From assembly GCA_947498025.1 (NCBI GenBank), contig CANMJR010000008.1:35795-99794 (forward strand): a stretch of 64,000 nucleotides of DNA. The letters are read 5' to 3'. Of this stretch, positions 51,321 to 58,689 are shown piece after piece (positions within the stretch are counted from its first letter, which is position 1; each line of letters opens with the position of its first letter). The stretch is from Helicobacteraceae bacterium (lineage in GTDB: Bacteria; Campylobacterota; Campylobacteria; Campylobacterales; Sulfurimonadaceae). Under the pieces are notes generated by a model, which ran no database searches, was not told the DNA's origin, and saw only the letters and a program-made list of their open reading frames with translations. A program made the position numbers and the translations under genes.

Positions 51321-52193
51321 ATGAGTATATTAGTAAACAAAGATACAAAAGTTATCGTTCAAGGTTTTACAGGTAAAGAGGGTTCTTTTCATGCGGAGCA
51401 GTGTATAGCGTACGGAACTAAAATTGTTGGAGGTGTTACACCGAATAAGGGCGGTCAAGAGCATTTAGGTCTCCCTGTATTTAATACGGTAAAAGATGCG
51501 GTCGCAACTACGGGCGCTACTGTATCGATGATTTTTGTTCCGCCTGCATTTGTTGCAGATGCCGTAATGGAAGCTGCCGCTGCCGGAATTACTTTAGCAG
51601 TTGTTATTACCGAGGGTGCTCCGGTTCGTGACATGCAGGCTGCAAAAGCATTCGCGGTGAAGCATGGCATGATGACAATCGGACCAAACTGTCCGGGTGT
51701 TATTACGGCAGAAGAGTGTAAAATCGGTATTATGCCGGGTGCTATTTTCAAAAAAGGGCATGTTGGATTGATTAGTAAATCCGGTACGCTTACTTATGAG
51801 GGTGCAAATCAGGTTTGTAAAGAGGGCTTTGGAATTACTACTGCGGTTGGTATTGGTGGAGACCCAATTATCGGACTTTCATACAAGCAACTTCTTAAAA
51901 TGTTTCAAGAAGATGATGATACACATGCAATAGTTATGATTGGTGAAATTGGTGGTGACCTTGAGATTCAAGCTGCACACTATATCAAAGAACATATAAC
52001 TAAACCGGTTGTAGCATTTATAGCCGGACAAACTGCTCCTGCAGGAAAAAGAATGGGTCATGCCGGTGCTATTATTAGTGGAAGTGCAGGAACTGCAAAA
52101 GAGAAAATGGACGCCCTCGAAGCTGCCGGAGTGAGAGTTGTAGTTTCGCCTGCTGAAATCGGTAAAGCCGTAAAAGAAGTGTTAAGTAAATAA
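51321..52193 (+). CDS. sucD: Succinyl-CoA ligase (ADP-forming) alpha subunit
   Basis: A 290-residue subunit carrying the CoA site and the phosphorylated His. [14 protein letters not shown] near the N-terminus binds Co[11 protein letters not shown] (about residues 152-161) is the second family signature, and the active His lies in [10 protein letters not shown] (about 243-252). The frame is open to 51276 inside sucC; the ATG at 51321 has GGGAGA 9-14 bases upstream and gives the usual [12 protein letters not shown] start. Confidence 0.94.
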   Translation: MSILVNKDTKVIVQGFTGKEGSFHAEQCIAYGTKIVGGVTPNKGGQEHLGLPVFNTVKDAVATTGATVSMIFVPPAFVADAVMEAAAAGITLAVVITEGAPVRDMQAAKAFAVKHGMMTIGPNCPGVITAEECKIGIMPGAIFKKGHVGLISKSGTLTYEGANQVCKEGFGITTAVGIGGDPIIGLSYKQLLKMFQEDDDTHAIVMIGEIGGDLEIQAAHYIKEHITKPVVAFIAGQTAPAGKRMGHAGAIISGSAGTAKEKMDALEAAGVRVVVSPAEIGKAVKEVLSK

Positions 52194-52195
52194 TT

Positions 52196-52495
52196 ATGTT
52201 AAAAATAATTGAGGTCAATAATATACGCTGTGAAGGTTGTTCAAATACAATTAAAAAAGCTCTCAAAAAAGAGGGTTTTGAAAATACAGAAGTTGACCTC
52301 TCGTGCGAGCCTCGTAAAGTAACAATAGATGTTAAAGATGAGGCGTCTGAAGCACATGCCATAGATATTTTAAGAAAATTAGGTTATCCTCTCTATAAAG
52401 AAGAGATTAGTTTTGGTAATGCAGCTACTTTTAAAGCGAAGAGTTTTGTCTCTTGTGCAGTCGGAAAATTTAACATTAAAGATGATACAAATTAG
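52196..52495 (+). CDS. Small heavy-metal-associated (HMA) domain protein
   Basis: A 99-residue cytoplasmic protein with one HMA (CopZ-like) fold in residues 1-70: metal motif IRCEGCSNTI with C12 and C15, and the LGYPLYKEE end of the last strand. About 30 extra residues follow, including one more Cys (near residue 88). It begins two bases after sucD and is followed 28 bases later by oorD, so it is embedded in the carbon-cycle operon. Family role is binding and handing over Cu+ or similar metals; why it sits here is unclear. Confidence 0.75.
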   Translation: MLKIIEVNNIRCEGCSNTIKKALKKEGFENTEVDLSCEPRKVTIDVKDEASEAHAIDILRKLGYPLYKEEISFGNAATFKAKSFVSCAVGKFNIKDDTN

Positions 52496-52523
52496 TTTGT
52501 ATTTTAAATAAATAGGAGAATAG

Positions 52524-52859
52524 ATGGGAACTTTCAAAACAGAAAATCCAGGTAACCAACCTGTTTGGGTGAACACAAGTAACTGTAAGGCATGTGATAT
52601 CTGTGTATCGGTATGTCCTTCAGGTGTTTTAGGAATGAGATATGAGGTGACTTCTACACTTGGTGCCATGATTTCAGTAGAACATCCGGAAGCTTGTATA
52701 GGTTGCAGTGAATGTGAACTTTCGTGCCCTGATTTTGCTATCTACGTAGCAGATAAAAAAGATTATAAGTTTGCAAAATTAACGGATGAGTCTAAAGCAA
52801 GACAATCGGCGATTATTGCAAATAATTATATGTCACTTAGTGAACAAGGAGTTAAATAA
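52524..52859 (+). CDS. oorD: 2-oxoglutarate:acceptor oxidoreductase, ferredoxin-type subunit
   Basis: A 111-residue iron-sulfur subunit with two [4Fe-4S] motifs, CKACDICVSVCP (about residues 19-30) and CIGCSECELSCP (about 56-67). It passes electrons between the OorB thiamine site and ferredoxin or flavodoxin. AGGAGAA precedes the start. It overlaps oorA by one base (TAATG). The order D-A-B-C is the Campylobacterota one. Confidence 0.92.
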   Translation: MGTFKTENPGNQPVWVNTSNCKACDICVSVCPSGVLGMRYEVTSTLGAMISVEHPEACIGCSECELSCPDFAIYVADKKDYKFAKLTDESKARQSAIIANNYMSLSEQGVK

Positions 52860-54013
52860 TGGCAAGAGAAGTAATTGGAAATGGAAATGAATTAGCCGCA
52901 GAAGCAGCTATTGATGCAGGGGCCATGTTTTTTAGTGGGTATCCAATCACTCCGTCTTCAGAGGTAATGCATGTTGCATCTGATTTGCTACCTGAAATTG
53001 GTGGAAAATTTATTCAGATGGAAGATGAAATAGCTGGAATAGCTGCAGCACTTGGTGCTTCAATGACCGGTGTAAAATCTTTTACTGCAACTTCAGGCCC
53101 CGGTATTTCACTCAAAGCTGAGCAAATTGGTCTTGGCTTTATTGCTGAAGTTCCTTTGGTTATTATAAATGTTATGCGTGGTGGACCATCAACCGGTCTT
53201 CCTACTCGTGTTTCTCAAGCAGATATTGGACAAGCTCAATATCCAACACATGGAGATTATGCGTCTATCACTTTATGCGCTGGTTCTTTAAGTGAGTGTT
53301 ATACTGAAACTGTTCGCGGTTTTAATTTAGCTGAAAAATATATGACTCCGGTATTTGTACTTTTAGATGAAACTATTGGACACATGCACGGAAAAGCTAT
53401 CCTTCCGGATTTAGAAGAAGTGAAAGCAAGTATAGTAAATCGTGCTACTTTTGAAGGTCCGATTGATGAATATAAACCATATAAAGTTCCTATGAATAAA
53501 CCTGCTGTCATCAATAAGATGTTTCAAGGGTATAGACACCATGTTACCGGTTTGCACCATGGAGATGAAGGTTTTCCAACGGAAGATGCAGTTCAATGTG
53601 AATTTAACATTGAACGATTAGTCGGTAAAATAAACACAGTAGCAAAAGAGAATGACGGACTTGATGATTTACCTGATTATGAAGAGTATATGCTTGAAGA
53701 TGCAGAAGTTTGTTTAATTGCTTACGGTTCAATCGGGCTTGGAGCATATGAAGCTGTTCAAAAACTTCGTGCTGAGGGTATTAAAGCCGGTATGTTTAGA
53801 CCAATTATGTTATGGCCAAGTCCAGCAAAGAGAATTGCTGAAATCGGTGCTAAGTTTAAAGATAAAATATTTATTACAGAGCTTAACATGGGTCAATATA
53901 CGAAAGAGATTGAGAGAATTATTAAAAGAGATGATTTTACTACACTGTTTAAAGCAAATGGTCGTCCAATCGCACCTGCTGAGATGGTAGCAAAAGTTAA
54001 GGAGATGATGTAA
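52859..54013 (+). CDS. oorA: 2-oxoglutarate:acceptor oxidoreductase alpha subunit
   Basis: A 384-residue subunit with the pyrimidine-binding fold of thiamine diphosphate oxidoreductases: YPITPSSEVMH (about residues 25-35), QMEDEIAGIAAALGASMTG, and the TATSGPGISLK block. The complex carboxylates succinyl-CoA to 2-oxoglutarate with reduced ferredoxin in the reductive cycle, or runs oxidatively. It overlaps both oorD and oorB by one base. Confidence 0.93.
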   Translation: MAREVIGNGNELAAEAAIDAGAMFFSGYPITPSSEVMHVASDLLPEIGGKFIQMEDEIAGIAAALGASMTGVKSFTATSGPGISLKAEQIGLGFIAEVPLVIINVMRGGPSTGLPTRVSQADIGQAQYPTHGDYASITLCAGSLSECYTETVRGFNLAEKYMTPVFVLLDETIGHMHGKAILPDLEEVKASIVNRATFEGPIDEYKPYKVPMNKPAVINKMFQGYRHHVTGLHHGDEGFPTEDAVQCEFNIERLVGKINTVAKENDGLDDLPDYEEYMLEDAEVCLIAYGSIGLGAYEAVQKLRAEGIKAGMFRPIMLWPSPAKRIAEIGAKFKDKIFITELNMGQYTKEIERIIKRDDFTTLFKANGRPIAPAEMVAKVKEMM

Positions 54014-54867
54014 TGGCATTCAATTATGATAAATATTTACGCGTGAATAAAATGCCGACACTTTGGTGTTGGGGTTGTGGCGATGGTGTTATTTTAAAAG
54101 CAACTATTCGTGCTATTGAAAAAATGGGCTGGGATATGGACAATGTATGTGTTATCTCCGGTATTGGTTGTTCAGGACGTTTTTCTTCATACATAAACTG
54201 TAATACAATTCATACAACACATGGAAGAACTATAGCTTATGCAACAGGTGTTAAGTTGGCTAATCCAGGCGTTAATGTAATTGTTGTGGCCGGTGATGGC
54301 GATAGTCTTGCTATTGGTGGGAATCATACAATTCATGGCTGCCGTAGAAATATTGACCTTAACTTTATTTTGATTAATAACTTTATTTATGGTCTTACAA
54401 ATTCACAGATTTCTCCGACAACGCCTCAAGGTATGTGGTGTGTATCTGCTCAAAACGGTAATATTGACCCAACATTTAATGCTTGTAATTTAGCTATTGG
54501 TGCCGGAGCTTCATTTGTTGCCCGTGAGAGTATGATAGACCCTAAAAAACTTGAAAAAGTTTTAGTGAAAGGTTTTAGTCATAAAGGCTTTAGTTTCATA
54601 GAAGTTAATTCAAATTGTCACATTAATCTTGGTCGTAAAAACAAAATGAATAGTGCTATGGAAAATCTTGCATGGATTGACAGCATTACTACTCCAGTTA
54701 AGAAATGGGAAGCTCTTTCTCCGGAAGAGCAACTTAATAAGCTCCCGACAGGTGTACTACGTGAAGTAGAACAGGCGGAGTATTGTGACCTTTACGATAT
54801 GGTAATTGCAGCTGCTCAAGGTAAGCGTGGTAAAATCACTCAAGATGATTTTGCGAAAAAAATCTAA
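54013..54867 (+). CDS. oorB: 2-oxoglutarate:acceptor oxidoreductase beta subunit
   Basis: A 284-residue thiamine-diphosphate-binding subunit. CWGCGDGVILKA near residues 19-30, the GIGCSGRFSSYINC block, and the cofactor motif GDGDSLAIGGNHTIHGCRRN (about residues 94-113) with IDLNFILINN following. The cysteines suit the cluster ligation seen in this family. Spacing to oorC is nine bases. Confidence 0.93.
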   Translation: MAFNYDKYLRVNKMPTLWCWGCGDGVILKATIRAIEKMGWDMDNVCVISGIGCSGRFSSYINCNTIHTTHGRTIAYATGVKLANPGVNVIVVAGDGDSLAIGGNHTIHGCRRNIDLNFILINNFIYGLTNSQISPTTPQGMWCVSAQNGNIDPTFNACNLAIGAGASFVARESMIDPKKLEKVLVKGFSHKGFSFIEVNSNCHINLGRKNKMNSAMENLAWIDSITTPVKKWEALSPEEQLNKLPTGVLREVEQAEYCDLYDMVIAAAQGKRGKITQDDFAKKI

Positions 54868-54876
54868 GGAACTGAT

Positions 54877-55431
54877 ATGAGAAATACAATTCGTTTTACA
54901 GGAGTAGGCGGTCAGGGTGTTTTGCTTGCTGGTGAAATCATGGCTGCTTGTAAGATAAAAGAGGGTGGTGAAGGTTTAAAAACTGCAACTTATACGTCAC
55001 AAGTTCGTGGTGGTGCTACAGTTGTTGATATTACACTCGATGATGGCACTATTCGCTATCCGTATGCGAATGAGGGTGAAATTGATTTCATGCTCTCAGT
55101 TGCAAATGTTTCTTTTCACCAATTTAAAAATGGCGTAAAGCCGGGCGGTACAATCGTAGTTGACCCTAACCTTGTTCAGCCGACTGACGAAGATCGTAAG
55201 AAATGGGTGATACATGAGATTCCTATTATTACGATTGCAAAGGAAGAGGTTGGTAATGTTATTACTCAATCTGTTGTAGCACTTGGTATAACTAATACAA
55301 TGACAGGAGTACTTCCTAGACAATCACTCATTGATACAATGCTTTCAAAAGTACCTGCAAAAGTTCATGCAGCAAATATAAAAGCATATGATCTTGGCGA
55401 AAAATATGCTAAAGAAGCTATGGCAAAGTAG
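54877..55431 (+). CDS. oorC: 2-oxoglutarate:acceptor oxidoreductase gamma subunit
   Basis: A 184-residue gamma subunit that closes over the CoA/thiamine site. GVGGQGVLLAGEI at residues 9-21 and SQVRGGATVVDI near 41-52 are the family hallmarks. The last gene of the carbon-cycle run; an intrinsic terminator follows within 11 bases of the stop. Confidence 0.93.
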   Translation: MRNTIRFTGVGGQGVLLAGEIMAACKIKEGGEGLKTATYTSQVRGGATVVDITLDDGTIRYPYANEGEIDFMLSVANVSFHQFKNGVKPGGTIVVDPNLVQPTDEDRKKWVIHEIPIITIAKEEVGNVITQSVVALGITNTMTGVLPRQSLIDTMLSKVPAKVHAANIKAYDLGEKYAKEAMAK

Positions 55432-55441
55432 TAATCACTAA

Positions 55442-55473
55442 AGTCAGTCCTTTCTTGGGATTGGCTTTTTTTT
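55442..55473 (+). terminator. Intrinsic terminator after oorC
   Basis: Stem AGTCAGTCC / GGATTGGCT (two G-U pairs) with loop TTTCTTG, followed by eight T. Ends the mdh-to-oorC transcription unit. Confidence 0.85.
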
Positions 55474-55580
55474 ATCTTGTTTCTTAATATTATCAAATAT
55501 CCAAATCCACTGTTTTTATCTAAAAATTTTCATAATAAATTTACTTATTTTAAATAATCTTAATAAAAATGTGTAAGCCA

Positions 55581-55686
55581 CCTTGTAATTTCTCGAAAAA
55601 CAAAGTTTTTTCGTAGCTTTAGGGGGTTGTAGGGACTTTAGTCCCTGCCACTAAAATGGACTTGTTCGTTTTAGTGTGTAACATCA
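55581..55686 (-). repeat. Intergenic hairpin repeat, copy 5 (no inserted module)
   Basis: Reverse orientation. CCTTGTAATTTCTCG, AAAAAC-AAA-GTTTTT hairpin, TAGCTTTAGGGGGTTGT, AGGGACT/AGTCCCT hairpin, and the CACTAAAA / TTTTAGTG palindrome, ending GTGTGTAACATCAG. It lacks the optional 45-base module seen in copies 2 and 4, so it shows the basic form. It lies between convergent oorC and tetR, seven bases from the tetR stop. Confidence 0.88.
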
Positions 55687-55693
55687 GTAAATA

Positions 55694-56311
55694 TTATATT
55701 TTTATACTTTCCCAAAAAAAATCTACATGCTTTTCAAATTGCGTTGAAAGAGTTATGGTAGAAATAGAATCATATCTCATAAGTGTTATTTGAAGTCTGA
55801 TATAGAATAGGGTGGATAAAAATTCATATGAGATAATCATGGGATCAGATGAACGAATTACATTGTTTTGCATCATTACAAAAAATCCTTCTGATAATAG
55901 CTTAATATTCTTATCGTGAAAATCACTCATAAACTGACCTCTAAGCTCTTTATTTTGTAGTAATTCAATAAGAAGCAACTTAAACATATTTTCGTTATTT
56001 TTATCAAATGTAATGAGCTTATATTGCATTGCATATTTATGTAAAAATGGTTTTCCTTTGAGTGCTAATTCTCTAATATTTTCATCTTCAAAAGAGAAGG
56101 GCGATGAAAATATCTCTTTAGAAATCTCTAAAAATATCTCCTCCTTATTTTTGTAATGATTATAAATTGCACTCTCTCTTATACCCACTTCTGAAGCTAT
56201 TTTTCTTACGCTTGTACCCTTATACCCATGTTCGCAGAAGAGGGTGCGTGAAACTTTGAGTATCTTCTCTTTTGTTCCCATTCTTTTATTAGATGTCGTA
56301 ATATCCGGCAT
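55694..56311 (-). CDS. TetR/AcrR-family transcriptional regulator
   Basis: A 205-residue repressor. The HTH lies at about residues 30-50 (YKGTSVRKIASEVGIRESAI, then YNHYKNKEEIF), preceded by the usual helix 1 KEKILKVSRTLFCEHG. The C-terminal ligand/dimer domain is all-helical and unclassified. Upstream on the shared spacer are four evenly spaced 12-base palindromes, very likely its own operators. No efflux pump or enzyme lies next door: the divergent neighbour is rnpB, so the target set beyond autoregulation is open. Confidence 0.88.
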   Translation of the reverse strand: MPDITTSNKRMGTKEKILKVSRTLFCEHGYKGTSVRKIASEVGIRESAIYNHYKNKEEIFLEISKEIFSSPFSFEDENIRELALKGKPFLHKYAMQYKLITFDKNNENMFKLLLIELLQNKELRGQFMSDFHDKNIKLLSEGFFVMMQNNVIRSSDPMIISYEFLSTLFYIRLQITLMRYDSISTITLSTQFEKHVDFFWESIKI

Positions 56312-56333
56312 GAATCAACCTTTTTAGTCATGT

Positions 56334-56440
56334 GAACAATCGTTAATGTAAACGAGATTATATATGAACAGTTGTTAATACAACCTTATTTAAAAAGAAC
56401 GGTTGTTCATATCTTGAAGAATGAATATGAACAACTGTTC
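56334..56440. promoter_or_regulatory. Array of four TetR-type operators
   Basis: Four 12-base elements: GAACAATCGTTA (56334-56345), GAACAGTTGTTA (56366-56377), GAACGGTTGTTC (56397-56408) and GAACAACTGTTC (56429-56440). Centres are 32, 31 and 32 bases apart, three helical turns each, so all would face the same side of the DNA. Elements three and four are flanked by matching bases that extend them to a 20-base inverted repeat with one mismatch (56393-56412 against 56425-56444). A degenerate fifth, GAACAATTGAGT, starts at 56467. They begin 22 bases upstream of the tetR start codon. Confidence 0.8.
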
Positions 56441-56477
56441 TTTTGATTCTGGAAACTATTTTAAAGGAACAATTGAG

Positions 56478-56483
56478 TACTAT
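56478..56483 (+). promoter_or_regulatory. Probable rnpB -10 box
   Basis: TACTAT six bases before the predicted RNA 5' end at 56489. No clear -35. The nearest full operator (56429-56440) lies just upstream of the polymerase footprint. Confidence 0.55.
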
Positions 56484-56488
56484 TTCGC

Positions 56489-56810
56489 AGGTACAACAGA
56501 TAGTTACTTGGTTTAGTTTACCAAGAGGAAAGTCCGATCTGCTGTAAGACAGTGTTCCATTTAACGAATGGCCGTAGTAATACGAGGGAAAGTGCAACAG
56601 AGATTAGACTTCCGCTGCAAAGCGGTAAAGGTGAAAAGGTGGTGTAAGAGACTACCAGTCTCTATAGCAATATGGAGAGCTTGAAAACCCAACATGGCAG
56701 CAAGAAACAAAAGGTTAGCGTCTTACATTGCTATTGTTTCGCTAGAGATACTATGTAAATAGTATAGTAGATTAATGCTATCAAAACAAAACTCGGCTTA
56801 TGTTGTGCCT
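56489..56810 (+). ncRNA. rnpB: RNase P RNA (class A)
   Basis: The catalytic RNA that trims tRNA 5' ends. Helix P1 is formed by AGGTACAACA (56489-56498) and TGTTGTGCCT (56801-56810), ten pairs with one G-U. The universally conserved GAGGAAAGTCC (56525-56535), the GGTGAAAAGGTGGTGTAAGAG and ACTACCAG blocks (CRII/CRIII region, about 56629-56658) and the 3' partner of P4, ACTCGGCTTATG (56791-56802), are in order. About 322 nt, shorter than the E. coli RNA, as expected for this phylum. It appears intact despite the prophage that begins just downstream. Confidence 0.93.
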
Positions 56811-56823
56811 AACTTCGTTTTAA

Positions 56824-56843
56824 CCCCTATTTATAGGGCTTTT
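56824..56843 (+). terminator. Likely rnpB terminator
   Basis: CCCTA-TTTA-TAGGG stem-loop followed by CTTTT, 15 bases after the P1 helix closes. Short stem. Read on the other strand it also follows the integrase stop codon and could end that transcript. Confidence 0.6.
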
Positions 56844-56851
56844 GTAGAGCC

Positions 56852-57946
56852 TTATTTATTCATTGTAACCGTAGTGTCACAACTAGCAATATCAAACAAT
56901 GAAAAATTAACTCCAAAATCAATGTTTTTAGACTCAATAACACTCGCATAATGTTCTAGAGTGACTTTAGGGCTAGAATGACCTAGAAGACCCGCTAACT
57001 CGTTGATACTCACTATATTCTCTTTTAACATCAATGTAGCAAATGTATGTCGTGTAGAGTAAAGTTTATATTTTGGTACTCCAGCATCTTTGCAAACATC
57101 TCTCCATTGACTTCTCAGAAGTGAAGCATCATCAACATGGGCAAATATAAAGATATGATTTGTCTGTATCTTTTTAACTTCATCAAGTATAAAAGACTGA
57201 TAAGGAACTTTTCTAATAGCATTATTAGTTTTGCCGCTTCCTATAATGCCTTTAGTTCTGGTTCTTTTGATATGAATGAATCCATCATCTTTAAAATCAG
57301 CAATTTGCAACCCTAGTATTTCGCCAACTCTCATACCCGTATTAAACGCTATAAATAAATATGGCTTAATAATGCCAGAGGCTACGCTTAAAAGTTTTCT
57401 TACTTCTTCTTTGGAGTAATAGTGTATATCTTCTCTTTCGTCAGATTTAAGCTTGATACTGAGAGCAGGGTTAAACTCTAATACTCCATCATCAACAGCC
57501 AATTCAAATATTTCCTTAATACAGCTCTTATACACGACTTTTGACTTACTTTTCATATTAAGAGATATTAGATACTTTTTAATATCCAATCGAGTTATTG
57601 TGTCAACATTTTGACCTCGAAAGTAATCAATAACCCTGTCAAAGTAACCTCTCTTTAATAAAAAACTTTTGTTACTATCCTTTTGTTCCAAGAATATACC
57701 GCCGTAATACTCAAATGTTTTAGGCTTCTTTTTGTATATCCCACCTGTTGAGATTTTTATATCAAGTGCAGGTATGATTTGCGTTTTAACTGTTTTTATA
57801 TTTTGAGGTGTATTTTTCAGCTTAGTAGATTTGCGAATACGAACACCATCAACATAATAATTAAGCCAAATCATAGAGCCATTTATATAATGTGTTGTCA
57901 TTCCTTTGTTACCTTTTTTAGTAGTAACAGCCTTACTATGAGCCAA
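56852..57946 (-). CDS. Phage tyrosine recombinase/integrase
   Basis: A 364-residue integrase. N-terminal Arm-like part (GSMIWLNYYVDGVRIRKSTK, about residues 23-42), SAM-like core-binding domain (about 78-160) and catalytic domain. Active-site residues: Arg206 in TGMRVGEI, Arg299 in YSTRHTFAT, His323 in LLGHSS and Tyr333 in EHYASV. The first His of the usual H-x-x-R box is Tyr296, a known variant. It is the last gene of the prophage, facing rnpB, the normal position next to the attachment site. It probably acts at the rnpB 3' flank. Confidence 0.92.
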   Translation of the reverse strand: MAHSKAVTTKKGNKGMTTHYINGSMIWLNYYVDGVRIRKSTKLKNTPQNIKTVKTQIIPALDIKISTGGIYKKKPKTFEYYGGIFLEQKDSNKSFLLKRGYFDRVIDYFRGQNVDTITRLDIKKYLISLNMKSKSKVVYKSCIKEIFELAVDDGVLEFNPALSIKLKSDEREDIHYYSKEEVRKLLSVASGIIKPYLFIAFNTGMRVGEILGLQIADFKDDGFIHIKRTRTKGIIGSGKTNNAIRKVPYQSFILDEVKKIQTNHIFIFAHVDDASLLRSQWRDVCKDAGVPKYKLYSTRHTFATLMLKENIVSINELAGLLGHSSPKVTLEHYASVIESKNIDFGVNFSLFDIASCDTTVTMNK

Positions 57947-57960
57947 AATAATACCTCTTT

Positions 57961-58170
57961 TTAAATTAGAAAATCATCTAAGTCTATATTTGATACATTT
58001 TCATCAATAGGTCTGATAGTCGAATTCAACTCATTTATATTGATATAAATTCTTTTGTACCCATCTTTTTTATATGCTGTCAAATCTTTGTTCTTAATCA
58101 TAGTTCTAAGGTATGAGCTGTCTATGCCCATATCTTCGGCGACTTTTTGGATTGTTTGAAACTTAGTCAT
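57961..58170 (-). CDS. Small HTH protein, excisionase-like
   Basis: A 69-residue protein with a MerR/Xis-type winged helix in the first 45 residues (TIQKVAEDMGIDSSYLRTMI, then KNKDLTAYKKDGYKRIYIN). Acidic tail. It overlaps the upstream gene by eight bases and lies 14 bases before the integrase, the common place for an excision or integrase-control factor. Could equally be a small repressor. Confidence 0.65.
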   Translation of the reverse strand: MTKFQTIQKVAEDMGIDSSYLRTMIKNKDLTAYKKDGYKRIYININELNSTIRPIDENVSNIDLDDFLI

Positions 58171-58456
58171 TTTTTAACATTTTGATATATCTAAAAGATT
58201 CAAGCATAGAAAAAAAATCATTTGGAAAAAGATTATTTAAAAATAGAGCATCTTTTTTTTGACCTTTCTCATTAAATTGTATAGTTTGAACTTGATAGCA
58301 ATAAGCCTTATTGTTTAAAGAATATAAATCAATACCAACAATAATAAATTTAACACCAGATATATTAAACTTGAAATTTTTTATATCCTCATAACCCATA
58401 ATATTACTAGACAACTCACATATTGACATTATGTCAAAACTTATTTTTTCATTCAT
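58163..58456 (-). CDS. Prophage protein of unknown function (97 aa)
   Basis: Not recognised. Start at 58456 is chosen because GAGGAG lies 9-14 bases upstream and the preceding stop is one base away; a longer frame (to 58519) would overlap the neighbouring gene by 62 bases. The sequence is mixed alpha/beta with FNISGVKFIIVGIDLYSLNN and a YCYQVQTIQF strand. In filamentous phages a small ssDNA-binding protein (pV) is expected near the replication gene; this protein is one candidate for that role, by position only. Confidence 0.6.
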   Translation of the reverse strand: MNEKISFDIMSICELSSNIMGYEDIKNFKFNISGVKFIIVGIDLYSLNNKAYCYQVQTIQFNEKGQKKDALFLNNLFPNDFFSMLESFRYIKMLKND

Positions 58457-58457
58457 T

Positions 58458-58688
58458 TTATTTCTCCTCAAAAGTATTGGTACAATTACTAACAGAATTG
58501 GATAATCTGAACATATCACCTCTGATAATCTTTTTAGCTTCTATGGTAGGTCTAAGAGCGATTAAAACTTTTTCTAAAGCATTTTTAAACTTCATATAAT
58601 CACGGCAATCAGAAGAACAATATGTTTTCGGTTTATACAAACTTTTGACAATTATCTCATGACCACATGTATGGCAAAAATTATTCAT
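58458..58688 (-). CDS. Small zinc-ribbon prophage protein
   Basis: A 76-residue protein with a four-Cys zinc site: C5-x2-C8 (FCHTCGHE) and C24-x3-C28 (YCSSDCRDY). The rest is helical. The ATG at 58688 lies one base after the replication-gene stop (TTTTAAAATGAAT), and this spacing chooses it over the long frame that begins inside that gene. It may bind nucleic acid or regulate; function unknown. Confidence 0.65.
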   Translation of the reverse strand: MNNFCHTCGHEIIVKSLYKPKTYCSSDCRDYMKFKNALEKVLIALRPTIEAKKIIRGDMFRLSNSVSNCTNTFEEK

Positions 58689-58689
58689 T

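Noticed and set aside
56358..56597. Open frame of 79 codons on the minus strand
   Set aside because: It lies across the operator array and the 5' part of rnpB, which explain this DNA; no ribosome site and no family resemblance.
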